DNA from: Streptomyces lincolnensis
GTDB lineage: Bacteria > Actinomycetota > Actinomycetes > Streptomycetales > Streptomycetaceae
Assembly (NCBI RefSeq): GCF_021173675.1
Contig: NZ_JAIHON010000006.1
Coordinates: 620,001 to 684,000 of the forward strand
DNA: 64,000 bases
Direction: 5' to 3'
Made by a program: the position numbers and the translations under genes. Under the pieces are notes generated by a model that was given only the letters and a program-made list of their open reading frames with translations, was not told where the DNA came from and searched no databases. Position 1 is the stretch's first letter. The number at the start of each line of letters is the position of its first letter. This document shows positions 17,520-26,115 of the stretch, piece after piece.

Positions 17520-18635
17520 GTGAAACGCCTCTTGCCCAGAACCCGTAGGTTCTCCCTGACCAGGAACGCGGTCCTGTTCCTGGTGACAGCTGTCCTGCTC
17601 GCGGCGAGCTGCGCGCTGTCCCTGCAGCTCAGGCACCTTATCGACAAGCCGACGGCAGCGCCGGTACCGCCCGTGTCACAGGTGTCACGGGCATCACTGG
17701 CGTCACCGGGTGCCGAAATCCGGGTCAGGAGCGGCCTGCTGCGCTTCGAGCGGATCGACAACCCCGCCCGCACGGTCGCCCGCGACCCGCGCGGCACCGT
17801 CATAGCCACGTTCACCGACGGCGCCCGTACGGCCGTACTGACAGGGCCCGGCAGGACCTTCGCGGAGCCGCGTACGGCGGGTGCCGAGGTCGTCACCAAG
17901 AGCTGGGTGCGGCTGCTGCCCAAGCCATGGGCCCGTGGCGCGGAGAAGAGCGGCTGGTTCAAGACCTGGCTCGGGCCCCGGCTCGGCAGCCGCGCCCCCG
18001 ACATCCTCGCCACGGCCTTCGACTACGTCGCCGGTGCCCCGGTCCGGACGACGGCAGCGGGAGTCACATACAGCGGTGCCGCCCGCTACACACCCGACAC
18101 CGCCGGCGATGCCAGGCGTGCCGCGCGAGGGAAGCCGAAACCGCGCACGGGCTCGGACTTCTACGACTACCTGGGCATCCCCTGGACCTTCCCCGACACG
18201 GTCACCCGCCGCCCCGAGAAGGACCGCGCGCGCTCCGTCGACAGCTCCGGCTATGTCCGGCTGGTGTACGGATACCGCTCGGGGTTCCCGCTGAACAGCA
18301 GGGACAGCGCGGCGGGCAACGGGCTGCAGCGGACCCCCGACGCGATCGCCCGCGGGCGGCTCGGCGTACCCGTGATCCCCCTCACCGACCGCCGCCCCGC
18401 TGTCATCCAGCAGCTCCAGCCCGGCGACCTGGTCTTCTTCAGAACAAAGGAACTGCCCGGCGGACGGATCGGCCACATCGGTATCTACCTCGGCCAGGAC
18501 ACCGCCGACCACCCGCGCTTCATCTCCAGCCGGAAGAACGCGGGCGGCCCCACCATGGGCGACAAGGGCGGCACCTCACGGCTCGACGGTGACGGCTACT
18601 ACGCACAGGGGCTGCGAGGGGCCCGACGCCTCTGA
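17520..18635 (+). CDS. NlpC/P60-like exported protein with Ser in place of catalytic Cys
   Basis: Exported or membrane-anchored protein of 371 residues with a signal/anchor helix at about 15-38. The C-terminal third is an NlpC/P60 fold: VDSSGYVRLVYGYRSGFPL corresponds to the usual DCSG-F/Y-V nucleophile motif, LQPGDLVFF matches the core strand, and GHIGIYLG carries the conserved His. The nucleophile position is Ser242 (codon AGC at 18243), not Cys, and the mature region has no other Cys. Classical members cut gamma-glutamyl bonds in peptidoglycan or poly-gamma-glutamate. Here the protein may be inactive and bind polymer, or use Ser. It follows pgsC by 57 bases, matching the habit of pgs loci to end with a gamma-glutamyl hydrolase such as PgdS. 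Confidence 0.8.
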   Translation: MKRLLPRTRRFSLTRNAVLFLVTAVLLAASCALSLQLRHLIDKPTAAPVPPVSQVSRASLASPGAEIRVRSGLLRFERIDNPARTVARDPRGTVIATFTDGARTAVLTGPGRTFAEPRTAGAEVVTKSWVRLLPKPWARGAEKSGWFKTWLGPRLGSRAPDILATAFDYVAGAPVRTTAAGVTYSGAARYTPDTAGDARRAARGKPKPRTGSDFYDYLGIPWTFPDTVTRRPEKDRARSVDSSGYVRLVYGYRSGFPLNSRDSAAGNGLQRTPDAIARGRLGVPVIPLTDRRPAVIQQLQPGDLVFFRTKELPGGRIGHIGIYLGQDTADHPRFISSRKNAGGPTMGDKGGTSRLDGDGYYAQGLRGARRL

Positions 18636-18734
18636 CCCGCCGCCCCTCATGCGGGCGGCTCCAGCCACTCGGCGGGGGTGCACCCGACGATCGCCGGATG
18701 GCCGACGGCAGGCCGGGGCTTCCAGGCTGGTGGC

Positions 18735-18923
18735 ATGACACAGCGTGCGCATGAGAGGGAGCTCGCGGGCCGTGGTGACGCCGGGCGACGCAGGAGCGAG
18801 CTCCGGGAGTTCCTCGGCTTGGCGTTGGTGGCGGGCGGCCTCTGTCTGGCCGTCGTACGCCCAGAACTCGGCGACGAAGTTGTGCACACGCTCGCCACGA
18901 GGGCCGTCGAACTGTCCCGTTGA
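18735..18923 (+). CDS. Possible small single-helix membrane protein, 62 aa
   Basis: Short frame from an ATG with a basic N-terminal half (MTQRAHERELAGRGDAGRRR) and one hydrophobic helix (FLGLALVAGGLCLAVV). The Shine-Dalgarno region is poor. It lies in the 378-base spacer between the NlpC/P60-like gene and the ABC exporter, which otherwise shows nothing recognisable. It could be a small accessory protein or chance. Confidence 0.3.
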   Translation: MTQRAHERELAGRGDAGRRRSELREFLGLALVAGGLCLAVVRPELGDEVVHTLATRAVELSR

Positions 18924-19013
18924 GCCGCCCCCCAAGGCCCCCGCGCGGGCCGGCGCCCGCATTCGCCGACGCGGTGCGCGGCCGACCACGTAGACACCCG
19001 GGAAAGGAATCCT

Positions 19014-20819
19014 GTGAACACCGCATCCGCCCCAGAGGCGACGGATGTCGAGTCCCTGCGCGCCCGCGAGACGCTCAAGGCGTTGTACGGGTACGTCCGT
19101 CCGCACCGGTGGGCCGTCGCGCTCGGTCTGCTGTTGTCGCTGGTCGGGGCCGCCGGGGGGCTGCTGCAGCCGCTGGCGACGAAGACGCTGGTCGACCGGC
19201 TCTCGTCCGGTGGCACGATCGGCACCATCCTGCTGGCCATGACCGTTCTGGTCCTGCTGAGCATGGTGGCCGAGGCGTTCGGTGCCTATGTGCTGGAGCG
19301 GACGGCGGAGTCGGTGGTGCTCGCCGCCCGCCGCAGCCTCATCGGACGGTTGCTGCGGCTGCGCCTCACGGAGGTGGACCGGATGCAGCCGGGCGATCTG
19401 ATGTCCCGGGTGACCTCCGACACCACGCTGTTGCGGGCGGTCAGCACCCAGGCGGTGGTCTCCGCGGCGACGGGGGCGGTGACGCTGGTCGCGGCGGTCG
19501 TGGTGATGGCGTTCCTCGATGCCGTCCTGCTGGGCGTCACGCTGGGCGTGGTCGCGGTCGTCGGTGTGGCTGCCGTCCTGGTGCTGCCGAGGATCGGGCA
19601 GGCCGCCGAGCGCGCGCAGGCGGCTGTCGGGGAGATGTCCACGGGCCTGGAGCGGGTCTTCGGCGCGTTCCGTACGGTGAAGGCGTCCGGCGCCGAGCAG
19701 CGGGAGACCGCTCGCGTCGAGGCGGCGGCCCGCAGGGCGTGGCGCCACGGCGTGCGCGGCGCGAAGTGGGAGGCCGTGCTGGGTTCGGCGGACGACCTCG
19801 CCGTCGAGCTGGCGTTCCTCGCGGTACTCGCCGTCGGCGGGGCTCGCGTGGCGTCCGGGGACATGCCCGTGTCCACGTTGATCGCGTTCCTGCTGTACCT
19901 CTTCTTCCTGATGGAGCCGGTGTACAAGCTGGTCGAGGCAGCGTCCCACTACCAGGAGGGCGCGGCCGCGATCGCCCGGATCGCGCAGGTGGACGGCCTG
20001 GCGACGGAGCCGCAGGACCGGCACCGGTCGGTGCGGCCCGCGGCGACCCCGGTGGTGCGGCCGCGTCCGGCGTCGGTTCGCTTCGAGGAGGTGTCCTTCC
20101 GCTACGGGCCCGGGTTGCCGGACATCCACCGGCGGGTGGACTTCGAGGTGCCGGGCGGCGGGATGACGGCGTTCGTCGGTCCCTCCGGCGCGGGCAAGTC
20201 GACGGTCTTCGCGCTCGTCGAGCGGTTCCACGAAGCGACGGGCGGCCGCGTCCTGGTCGACGGCAAGGACGTGACCGAGTGGCCGCTGTCCGAGCTGCGG
20301 TCCGTCATCGGGTACGTCGAGCAGGACGCGCCGGTGCTGGCCGGCACGTTGCGGGAGAACCTGGTCTTCGCCGCGCCCGGCGCGACCGACGACGACATAC
20401 GCGAGGTCCTCGCCCGGACCAGGCTCGACGCCCTCGTCGAGCGTCTCCCGCACGGCCTGGACACCCCGGTCGGGCATCGCGGCACGAAACTGTCCGGCGG
20501 CGAGCGCCAGCGCATCGCGATCGCCCGCGCGCTGCTGCGCAGGCCCCGGCTGCTGCTCCTGGACGAGGCGACCTCGCAGCTCGACGCCGTCAACGAGCTG
20601 GCACTGCGGGACGTCATCGCCGAGACGGCACGCGAGACCACCGTGCTGGTGGTGGCCCACCGCCTGTCGACCGTCACGGACGCCGACCGCATCGTCGTCA
20701 TGGACGCGGGCAAGGTCCGCGCGGTCGGCACCCACGAGGAGCTGGTGGCCGAGGACGAGCTGTACGCGCAGCTCGCGGCGACGCAGCTCCTGACCTCGGC
20801 GGGACGCCCCCGCGGGTGA
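19014..20819 (+). CDS. ABC exporter, fused permease and ATPase (half transporter)
   Basis: Half-size ABC exporter of 601 residues, probably active as a homodimer. Residues about 25-315 are the six-helix exporter domain. About 350-590 are the nucleotide-binding domain with Walker A GPSGAGKST, Q-loop YVEQDAP, signature LSGGERQRIAIARAL, Walker B RLLLLDEATSQLD and the H-loop VAHRLST. The family exports lipids, peptides or drugs. The substrate cannot be told, and no precursor peptide or modification enzyme is adjacent. GTG start with GGAAAGGA a few bases upstream. It is the only member of its transcription unit, with a GC-rich palindrome at 20890-20905 downstream. Confidence 0.92.
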   Translation: MNTASAPEATDVESLRARETLKALYGYVRPHRWAVALGLLLSLVGAAGGLLQPLATKTLVDRLSSGGTIGTILLAMTVLVLLSMVAEAFGAYVLERTAESVVLAARRSLIGRLLRLRLTEVDRMQPGDLMSRVTSDTTLLRAVSTQAVVSAATGAVTLVAAVVVMAFLDAVLLGVTLGVVAVVGVAAVLVLPRIGQAAERAQAAVGEMSTGLERVFGAFRTVKASGAEQRETARVEAAARRAWRHGVRGAKWEAVLGSADDLAVELAFLAVLAVGGARVASGDMPVSTLIAFLLYLFFLMEPVYKLVEAASHYQEGAAAIARIAQVDGLATEPQDRHRSVRPAATPVVRPRPASVRFEEVSFRYGPGLPDIHRRVDFEVPGGGMTAFVGPSGAGKSTVFALVERFHEATGGRVLVDGKDVTEWPLSELRSVIGYVEQDAPVLAGTLRENLVFAAPGATDDDIREVLARTRLDALVERLPHGLDTPVGHRGTKLSGGERQRIAIARALLRRPRLLLLDEATSQLDAVNELALRDVIAETARETTVLVVAHRLSTVTDADRIVVMDAGKVRAVGTHEELVAEDELYAQLAATQLLTSAGRPRG

Positions 20820-21577
20820 GACGGGCCTGACCTGTGGGCTCGCCGGTGCCGTCGGCCGTCATCCACCGGCTGCCCCCGCCGCGCAGCCGGCAGCCGGCCG
20901 GCTGCGGCGGTTCGCTGCCCGCCCAGTCCGTCCCTCACCCGGGAGTCCCCATGCCCGTGCTCATGGCCAAGGGCGAGCGGGCCCGCTGAGCAGGCCGGAC
21001 GTCCGCCCGCTCGACCTGATGCGCACGGCATCGGCCGGCAGCCCACTCCGCGCGCCCCGGTACGCCCTTCCGACCGCGGGCTCCCACGGCGCTGACCATG
21101 GCGGCGGTGACCGCGCAGCCGACGCGTGGATCACGACGGTCATCGGGGAACCGGCGACCCGCACCACCTTCGCGGACCTCCGCCAGGCCAGCGAGCGCCA
21201 TGCCTGAGCACGCGCGCACGATCCCCGCACCACTCGGCGCCGCCGACACCCGGCACACCGGCCAACGGGTCACAGCACACGAGGATTTCGGGGAGTACGC
21301 ACGCCTGCGCCGCGACGCCCTGGCCGCGGCCCGATACCCACAGGGCAGCCCCCGGCCGCGCACGGACGGGAGTCTGCGGGTGTCCCGACTGCCGATTCAC
21401 GTTCGCCTGGGCGTTCGCTTGTGGAGCTCCCCTGGACGGCTGGTCATCCACCGCACCGCGTCCGAGGCCGGTCGCCTTTTGAACAGGCCCACGCATGTCC
21501 CGCAGCTGTCCGGACCGCGTCCGTGGACGACCGGTTGGCGCCAGGCGGAGCTGGGATCAGTCGGCCAGGGACCACAG
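20820..21577. other. Spacer without a supportable gene
   Basis: About 760 bases between the ABC exporter and the hairpin at 21578. Short frames exist on both strands, but none shows a recognisable domain, good ribosome site or consistent codon bias. A 16-base perfect palindrome (GCAGCCGG/CCGGCTGC, 20890-20905) may terminate the exporter transcript. The rest may be degraded coding sequence; I could not identify it. Confidence 0.5.
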
Positions 21578-21614
21578 CCGAGGCCCGCAAGGGTGGTCCC
21601 CTTGCGGGCCTCGG
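21578..21614 (-). terminator. Strong hairpin downstream of DUF418 paralog 2
   Basis: Sixteen-base perfect stem: CCGAGGCCCGCAAGGG at 21578-21593 with its complement at 21599-21614 and a five-base loop. It lies 50 bases beyond the stop of the minus-strand gene ending at 21665. Confidence 0.75.
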
Positions 21615-21664
21615 ACGGCCGACCGGGCCGGGATGGGCAGGAAGCGGGCCGCCCCGGCCTGACC

Positions 21665-22954
21665 TCACCGGATGTACTTGGCGGGCTTGGTGGCTGCGTT
21701 GAGCAGGTACTCCAGGGGGCCGCGGCGGAAGAAGCGGGACCAGATCGCGGCGAACACGATCGCCCCCAGGATGTACGTGAGCACGGGCACCCAGGACGTC
21801 GTGGTGCCGGCGCCGGAAGCGGGCCACGCGGACTGTGCGAGGAAGTGGCCGACGTAGGCCGTCAGGGACATCGTGCCCACGGCGATGACCGGTTTCGCCA
21901 GGCGGCGCAGTCGCGGCAGGCGGTCGATCGCCACCGTCGCGCCCACGATCACGAGGATCGCGACACCCAGGCAGCCGATGGTGTCGAGGGTGGTGCCGGT
22001 GTGCGACACGGCACCCAGCAGGTCCGAGGCCGACTGCACGGGCCCGCCGGACCCGCTGCCCATGGACCCGCTGCCCATGGACCCTGCCCCGGGACCGCTG
22101 CCCATGGACCCCGCTCCGGAGCCACTGGGCGGCCCTTTGCCTCCCCCGAAACTCAACACCGCGCTCGTGCCCCCCAGCAGCGCGGCCAGGCCGTAGGCGC
22201 CCGCGGTGAGGCTTGCACCGAGCGCCGCCAGGCGCCGCTGGACGGTGGCGGCGGTCAGGTCGAGGCGGGCCAGCGCCATGCCGGCGATCACGAACGCCAT
22301 CCACGTGATCGTCGGGTAGAGGCCCGTGAGCAGCAGATCGAGCACTCCCACGGTGCTGAGCTTCTCGAGCGGGTCGTGGGCGTTGATGCTCTGCTGGACG
22401 GAGTCGCTCAGCCACATCTTCACCACGAACGCGAGCTGCGGCATGACGAGCGCGATCCCCGCCGCGATGATCGCCAGCGTCTTGGCGCTCAGTCGTACCA
22501 GGAGCAGCGCGAGGAGGAAGTAGACGCCGTAGTAGGCGAGGATGATGATGTCCCCGTACTCCATCGCCAGCACGGTGCCCAGCGCCAGCAGGATCACGGC
22601 GCGGATGGCGATCCGGGCCTTCGCCTGCCGGCCCGCCAGGCCGGTCCTGGGCTCGAGGCGGCCGGCGATCAGCATCAGCGAGAACCCGGCGAGAGTGGCG
22701 AACAGGGCCGACGAGCGCCCCTCCGCCAGGGAGTACACCCAGCTGCCGAGGTCGTTCCCGGCCGACGGCATCGGGGCGATGTGCACGATGTACATGCCGA
22801 ACACCGCCAGCGCGCGGGCCAGATCCAACCCGACCAGGCGTCCCATCGAGGGGCCGGCCGAGACCTGCCCGGCGGACTCGGACGAGGTTCGGGGCCGTGG
22901 AGGCGAGTTCTCCTGCCGAGCCGGTGTCTCCTGGGGCGGCTGTATCTGTGTCAT
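21665..22954 (-). CDS. DUF418/acyltransferase-like multipass membrane protein (paralog 2)
   Basis: Paralog of the protein at 9746-11041, 429 residues from the ATG at 22954. It shares a Pro-rich tail, LVGLDLARALAVFGMYIVH, the run of membrane helices, VIAVGTMSLTAYVGHFLAQ and WSRFFRRGPLEYLLNAATK. In place of the MKD repeats the exposed loop holds Gly/Ser/Met repeats (GSMGSGP, GSMGSGSMGSG). The ATG has no clear ribosome site and may be leaderless; a GTG at 23011 is an alternative. Copy 2 of the shared 61-bp element ends 32 bases before this ATG, almost the spacing seen at paralog 1. It lies downstream of the membrane gene 23097-23624 with a hairpin between, so it may have its own promoter. Confidence 0.8.
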   Translation of the reverse strand: MTQIQPPQETPARQENSPPRPRTSSESAGQVSAGPSMGRLVGLDLARALAVFGMYIVHIAPMPSAGNDLGSWVYSLAEGRSSALFATLAGFSLMLIAGRLEPRTGLAGRQAKARIAIRAVILLALGTVLAMEYGDIIILAYYGVYFLLALLLVRLSAKTLAIIAAGIALVMPQLAFVVKMWLSDSVQQSINAHDPLEKLSTVGVLDLLLTGLYPTITWMAFVIAGMALARLDLTAATVQRRLAALGASLTAGAYGLAALLGGTSAVLSFGGGKGPPSGSGAGSMGSGPGAGSMGSGSMGSGSGGPVQSASDLLGAVSHTGTTLDTIGCLGVAILVIVGATVAIDRLPRLRRLAKPVIAVGTMSLTAYVGHFLAQSAWPASGAGTTTSWVPVLTYILGAIVFAAIWSRFFRRGPLEYLLNAATKPAKYIR

Positions 22955-22986
22955 ACGGAAGATGCTTCGGTGCCGCCGCGCGGCGG

Positions 22987-23047
22987 ACCATCCGGCAGGC
23001 TTCGGTGACACCCCCGCCGACCGGCCGGGACCGCCCCGCCGACCGGC
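22987..23047 (-). promoter_or_regulatory. Shared 61-bp upstream element, copy 2
   Basis: Same spacing as copies 1 and 3: GCCGGTCGG, CGGCC, CGGCGGG, and GCCGGATGGT with one mismatch in the last block. It ends 32 bases upstream of the ATG of paralog 2. In this copy the second half-repeat is complete, giving CCGGTCGGCGGGG twice with a 22-bp period. Confidence 0.6.
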
Positions 23048-23077
23048 GGAACAGCCCCGTGTGGGCCGGTCGGCGGG
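23035..23077 (-). terminator. Hairpin after the membrane gene, overlapping element copy 2
   Basis: CCCGCCGACCGGC at 23035-23047 pairs perfectly with GCCGGTCGGCGGG at 23065-23077 across a 17-base loop. It lies just past the stop at 23097 and includes the first half-repeat of element copy 2, so terminator and operator functions may overlap. Confidence 0.55.
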
Positions 23078-23096
23078 CCCCGGACGGTCAACTGCC

Positions 23097-23624
23097 CTAC
23101 TTGATGAGGGCGTTGGCCACCACGACCGCGAGTCCGAGCAACGCGTCCACCGTGCCGATCTTCAAGGCGGAGCCCCACGTGCGACCGGCGGCGCGGGCCG
23201 CGAGCAGGCCCCAGGCGAACAGCAGCACCACGTTCACGGCGAAGGCCACGTACTCGATGCCGGCCGAGGGCCACCACCCCCAGCCCGCGCCGAGCAGCAG
23301 GAGCAGTGTCGGCACCGTCGCCACCACCAACGGCCACTCGGACAGCAACAGCCGCAACCCGTCGCGCACACCGTGACGGGTCCGGTCGCCGCGCAGGGCG
23401 ATCAGATGTGCGTAACCGTGTGCCAAGGCCGATGCGACGGCCGTGACCAGGAGCCACTGGGCGCTGCTGAACCGGTCGGCGGGCGCCGTCTCACCCTGTT
23501 CCGTCAGGGCGGCCACCATGGAGCTGGCCAGTACCGCCCCGTACACGCCCCCGAACAGCACATGGGGCCGCGCCGCACAGCGGCGCAGAGCACGGACAGG
23601 CTGACGAAGGTACAACTCGGGCAT
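23097..23624 (-). CDS. Four-helix integral membrane protein, function unknown
   Basis: Membrane protein of 175 residues starting MPELYLRQPVRALRRC, with hydrophobic segments near 25-42, 60-80, 98-118, 122-142 and 155-175. SALAHGYAHLIALRGDR contains His residues within a helix. I do not recognise a family with confidence. It is transcribed divergently from the two-component regulator and carries copy 3 of the shared upstream element 93 bases before its ATG, which makes it a likely target of the same regulator as the DUF418 paralogs. Confidence 0.75.
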   Translation of the reverse strand: MPELYLRQPVRALRRCAARPHVLFGGVYGAVLASSMVAALTEQGETAPADRFSSAQWLLVTAVASALAHGYAHLIALRGDRTRHGVRDGLRLLLSEWPLVVATVPTLLLLLGAGWGWWPSAGIEYVAFAVNVVLLFAWGLLAARAAGRTWGSALKIGTVDALLGLAVVVANALIK

Positions 23625-23717
23625 GGCTGGGTGATCCTCGAACGGTTCGGAAATGCACTGTGGCCGGCAGACCCGGTCGGGCCCACGGACCGATCCCACC
23701 GGACGAGAACCACGGAC

Positions 23718-23778
23718 ACCATCCGCCGAGCCACGCTCACCAGCCCGCCGATGGGCCGGAGCGCTCCCCCCGACCGGC
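23718..23778 (-). promoter_or_regulatory. Shared 61-bp upstream element, copy 3
   Basis: Lies in the 326-base divergent spacer between the membrane gene and the response regulator gene, reading toward the former. GCCGGTCGG at 1-9, CGGCC at 21-25, TCGGCGGG at 28-35 and GGCGGATGGT at 52-61 keep the exact spacing of copies 1 and 2. This gene is unrelated to the DUF418 pair, so conservation is not explained by gene duplication alone. This copy also contains the palindrome GGAGCGCTCC. Confidence 0.6.
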
Positions 23779-23950
23779 TGGAACCGGCCTGCCGGGTGGT
23801 GGGAGTCCACAGCGGCCGCACCGTCGCGCGCCCGGCCGCACATACTGTCGACAGCGAGCGATCACCGTACGAGAACGTGGACGCCCCGATGCGGGGCGTA
23901 CGGGTCGCCGAGAAGCTGGACAGAGCAGACGAGTGTGAGGCGGAACGCCG

Positions 23951-24634
23951 GTGATCCGGGTAGTGGTGGTGGACGACGAGGCGCTGGTGCGGTCCGGGTT
24001 CGAGCTGATCCTGAACGCCTCCGAAGACATCCAGGTCGTGGCGACCGCGGAGGGAGCACGGGCCATCGACGCCATCCGGCGCGAGCGTCCGGACGTCGTG
24101 CTCCTCGACATCCGCATGCCGGACGTGGACGGCCTGACCGTCCTCAGTCAGATCCAGACGCTGCCCGAGCCGCCGACGGTGGCCATGCTGACCACGTTCG
24201 ACACCGACGAGTACATCCTGACCGCGCTGCGCTCGGGAGCCGCGGGCTTCCTGCTCAAGGACACCGAGCCCGAACAACTCGCCCAGCTCGTCCGCACCCT
24301 GGCCGCGGGCGGGGTGGTGATGTCCCCGAAAGCCTCGCGGACGCTGCTGCGCGGCCATCCGGGGGCGGACGCGCCCGAGGTCGCGGAGGACGTGGCGCGC
24401 GTGAACCTGCTCACCGACCGCGAACGTGACGTCCTCGTCCTGATCGCGGAAGGACTGTCCAACGCCGACATCGGCACCCGCATCCATCTGAGCGCGGGCA
24501 CCGTCAAGGACCACGTCAGCTCGATCCTGACCAAGCTCCGGGTCGCCGGCCGAGTCCAGGCGGCGCTCCTCGCGGAGCGGGCCGGACTGCTCGGCGTCGA
24601 CGGCGCCGACACGGCCCGGGGCAACGCGGGATGA
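23951..24634 (+). CDS. NarL/FixJ (LuxR-type) response regulator
   Basis: DNA-binding response regulator of 227 residues. The receiver domain (1-120) has the acidic pocket VVDDE, phospho-acceptor Asp53 in VLLDIRMPDVDG, Thr in MLTTFDTDEY and Lys in FLLKDTEPE. A LuxR helix-turn-helix lies at about 150-212 (LTDRERDVLVLIAEGLSNAD, then HLSAGTVKDHVSSILTKL). GTG start with a GAGG-type site upstream. Its stop overlaps the ATG of the histidine kinase gene by four bases, so they form one operon. Inference: it is the best local candidate to bind the shared 61-bp elements, one of which lies in its divergent promoter. Confidence 0.92.
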   Translation: MIRVVVVDDEALVRSGFELILNASEDIQVVATAEGARAIDAIRRERPDVVLLDIRMPDVDGLTVLSQIQTLPEPPTVAMLTTFDTDEYILTALRSGAAGFLLKDTEPEQLAQLVRTLAAGGVVMSPKASRTLLRGHPGADAPEVAEDVARVNLLTDRERDVLVLIAEGLSNADIGTRIHLSAGTVKDHVSSILTKLRVAGRVQAALLAERAGLLGVDGADTARGNAG

Positions 24635-25767
24635 GTGCGGGTCGGGCACTGTGGCGGCGGGTGCCGTCCTGGGCCGTCGACGCGGGCCTCGTCGTGCTCG
24701 CCGCGCTCGACGCCTGGATCAACCTCGACGACGAGGCGACACCCCTCATGTGGGCCTGCGCCGCCCTCGGCAGCGCCGGACTGCTCCTGCGCAGGCGCTT
24801 TCCGCTCGCCGTCTTCCTGCTGACACTGCCCATGCTGCTGTTCATGGACGTGGGAGTCGCGCCGATCGCCGCGCTGTACACACTGGCCGCGCACACCCGC
24901 AACCGCCCGCTGCTGGCCGGCAGCGCCCTGCTGAACGCGGCGGCGACCACCCTCGCCTGGCCCCTGTCCGACACGTTTTCCGGCGACCCGTTTCCCGGCG
25001 ACCGGACCTGGACGCTCATCGAGTTCGTCTACACGCTGGCCATGGCCTTCGCTCCGATCCTGTGCGGCCAGCTCGTGCAGGCCAGACGCGACGTGGCCCG
25101 CCAACTCGTCGAGGTCCAGGTGGCCCGCGAACACGAACGCGCCCTGTACGCCCAGTCCGTCCTCGCCCGCGAACGCGCCCAACTGGCCCGCGAGATGCAC
25201 GACGTCGTCTCCCACCAGGTCAGCCTCATCGCCGTACAGGCCGGAGCCCTGCAGGTCGCCGCCAAGGACCCCGATGCCCGCGACGCCGCCCGCACCATCC
25301 GCACCCTGAGCGTGAACACCCTCGACGAACTCCGTCACATGGTCACCCTGCTGCGCGCCTCCGGCGGCAAGGAAACCGAACTCACCCCCCAGCCCACCCT
25401 CGCCGACCTCCAGCAGCTGATCGCCAACAGCGGCATCGAGACCACCCTGACCGGGGAGCTCCCGCCCGGCATCAGCACAACCGCCCAACGCACCGTCTAC
25501 CGCACGGTCCAAGAAGCCCTGACGAACGTCCGCAAGCACGCCCCGGGCGCCCGCGCCGAGGTACGCCTGTGGCACGACACACAGCACTTCGGCGTCACCG
25601 TCACCAACACCGCCCCCACCCGCCCGACCGTCGCCCTGCCCAGCGCCCGGCACGGCCTGATCGGCCTGAGAGAACGCGCCGAACTGCTGGGCGGCACCCT
25701 CACCGCCGAACCCACCCCACAGGGCGGATACGAGATCGAACTACGGGCCTCCACCCGGCCCGCCTGA
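24631..25767 (+). CDS. Sensor histidine kinase (HisKA_3 type)
   Basis: Membrane histidine kinase of 378 residues. Four to five helices occupy residues 12-150 with short loops and no large outer sensor domain, so the signal is probably felt within or near the membrane. The dimerisation/phosphorylation motif is REMHDVVSHQVSLIAVQAG with His190. ATP-binding boxes are VQEALTNVRKHAPGA and HGLIGLRERAELLGG. It is partner of the response regulator just upstream, coupled through ATGA. The signal is unknown; intramembrane-sensing kinases of this form often respond to envelope stress. Confidence 0.92.
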   Translation: MSAGRALWRRVPSWAVDAGLVVLAALDAWINLDDEATPLMWACAALGSAGLLLRRRFPLAVFLLTLPMLLFMDVGVAPIAALYTLAAHTRNRPLLAGSALLNAAATTLAWPLSDTFSGDPFPGDRTWTLIEFVYTLAMAFAPILCGQLVQARRDVARQLVEVQVAREHERALYAQSVLARERAQLAREMHDVVSHQVSLIAVQAGALQVAAKDPDARDAARTIRTLSVNTLDELRHMVTLLRASGGKETELTPQPTLADLQQLIANSGIETTLTGELPPGISTTAQRTVYRTVQEALTNVRKHAPGARAEVRLWHDTQHFGVTVTNTAPTRPTVALPSARHGLIGLRERAELLGGTLTAEPTPQGGYEIELRASTRPA

Positions 25768-25939
25768 GCACAACCCGCCCGACACGGACCGGCGCTCCTT
25801 CGCGGAACGCGACTTGGCCCCGTACCTCTCGGCCAAGGCGCTGACGCTGGTCACGGCCCACGGACAGCAAAAAGGCCCGGGTCTCTGACCTGCACAGATG
25901 TCCTTCTTCAGGAGCGGTCGTGAGGGTGGGGTCGCGCCG

Positions 25940-25985
25940 TTGTTGACCGTGGTTGTCCGCTCTTACGGGCACGCTGTGGGCACGG
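25940..25985. repeat. 46-bp direct repeat, copy 1 (left of the toxin-antitoxin pair)
   Basis: Matches copy 2 at 26819-26864 in 42 of 46 positions. It starts TTGTTGACCGTGG and ends with GGGCACG repeated nine bases apart. It lies in the 403-base spacer between the histidine kinase gene and vapB, which also holds the operator at 26116-26155. Such short iterated GTTGACC and GGGCACG words resemble integrase arm sites near actinobacterial attP regions; this is inference. Confidence 0.7.
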
Positions 25986-26115
25986 ATGCCACCAGCAGCC
26001 GGCCATGCGTTCGCGCGACGCCTGCGCCGACCGGACCGCATCGCCTCTGAGGCTGATCTGGAATGTCCGTCGCGACTGCACATGCCGGGAGCCGACACTC
26101 CGCCGTGGACCCGGG

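Noticed and set aside
18735..18923. Lanthipeptide or other precursor peptide for the adjacent ABC exporter
   Set aside because: The short frame has no Cys/Ser-rich core, no double-Gly leader and no modification enzyme nearby; it looks like a membrane helix if it is expressed at all.
21098..23008. Plus-strand open frame of 636 codons over the DUF418 paralog
   Set aside because: Repeats of Gly/Arg/His without structure; the minus strand matches its paralog through all membrane helices.
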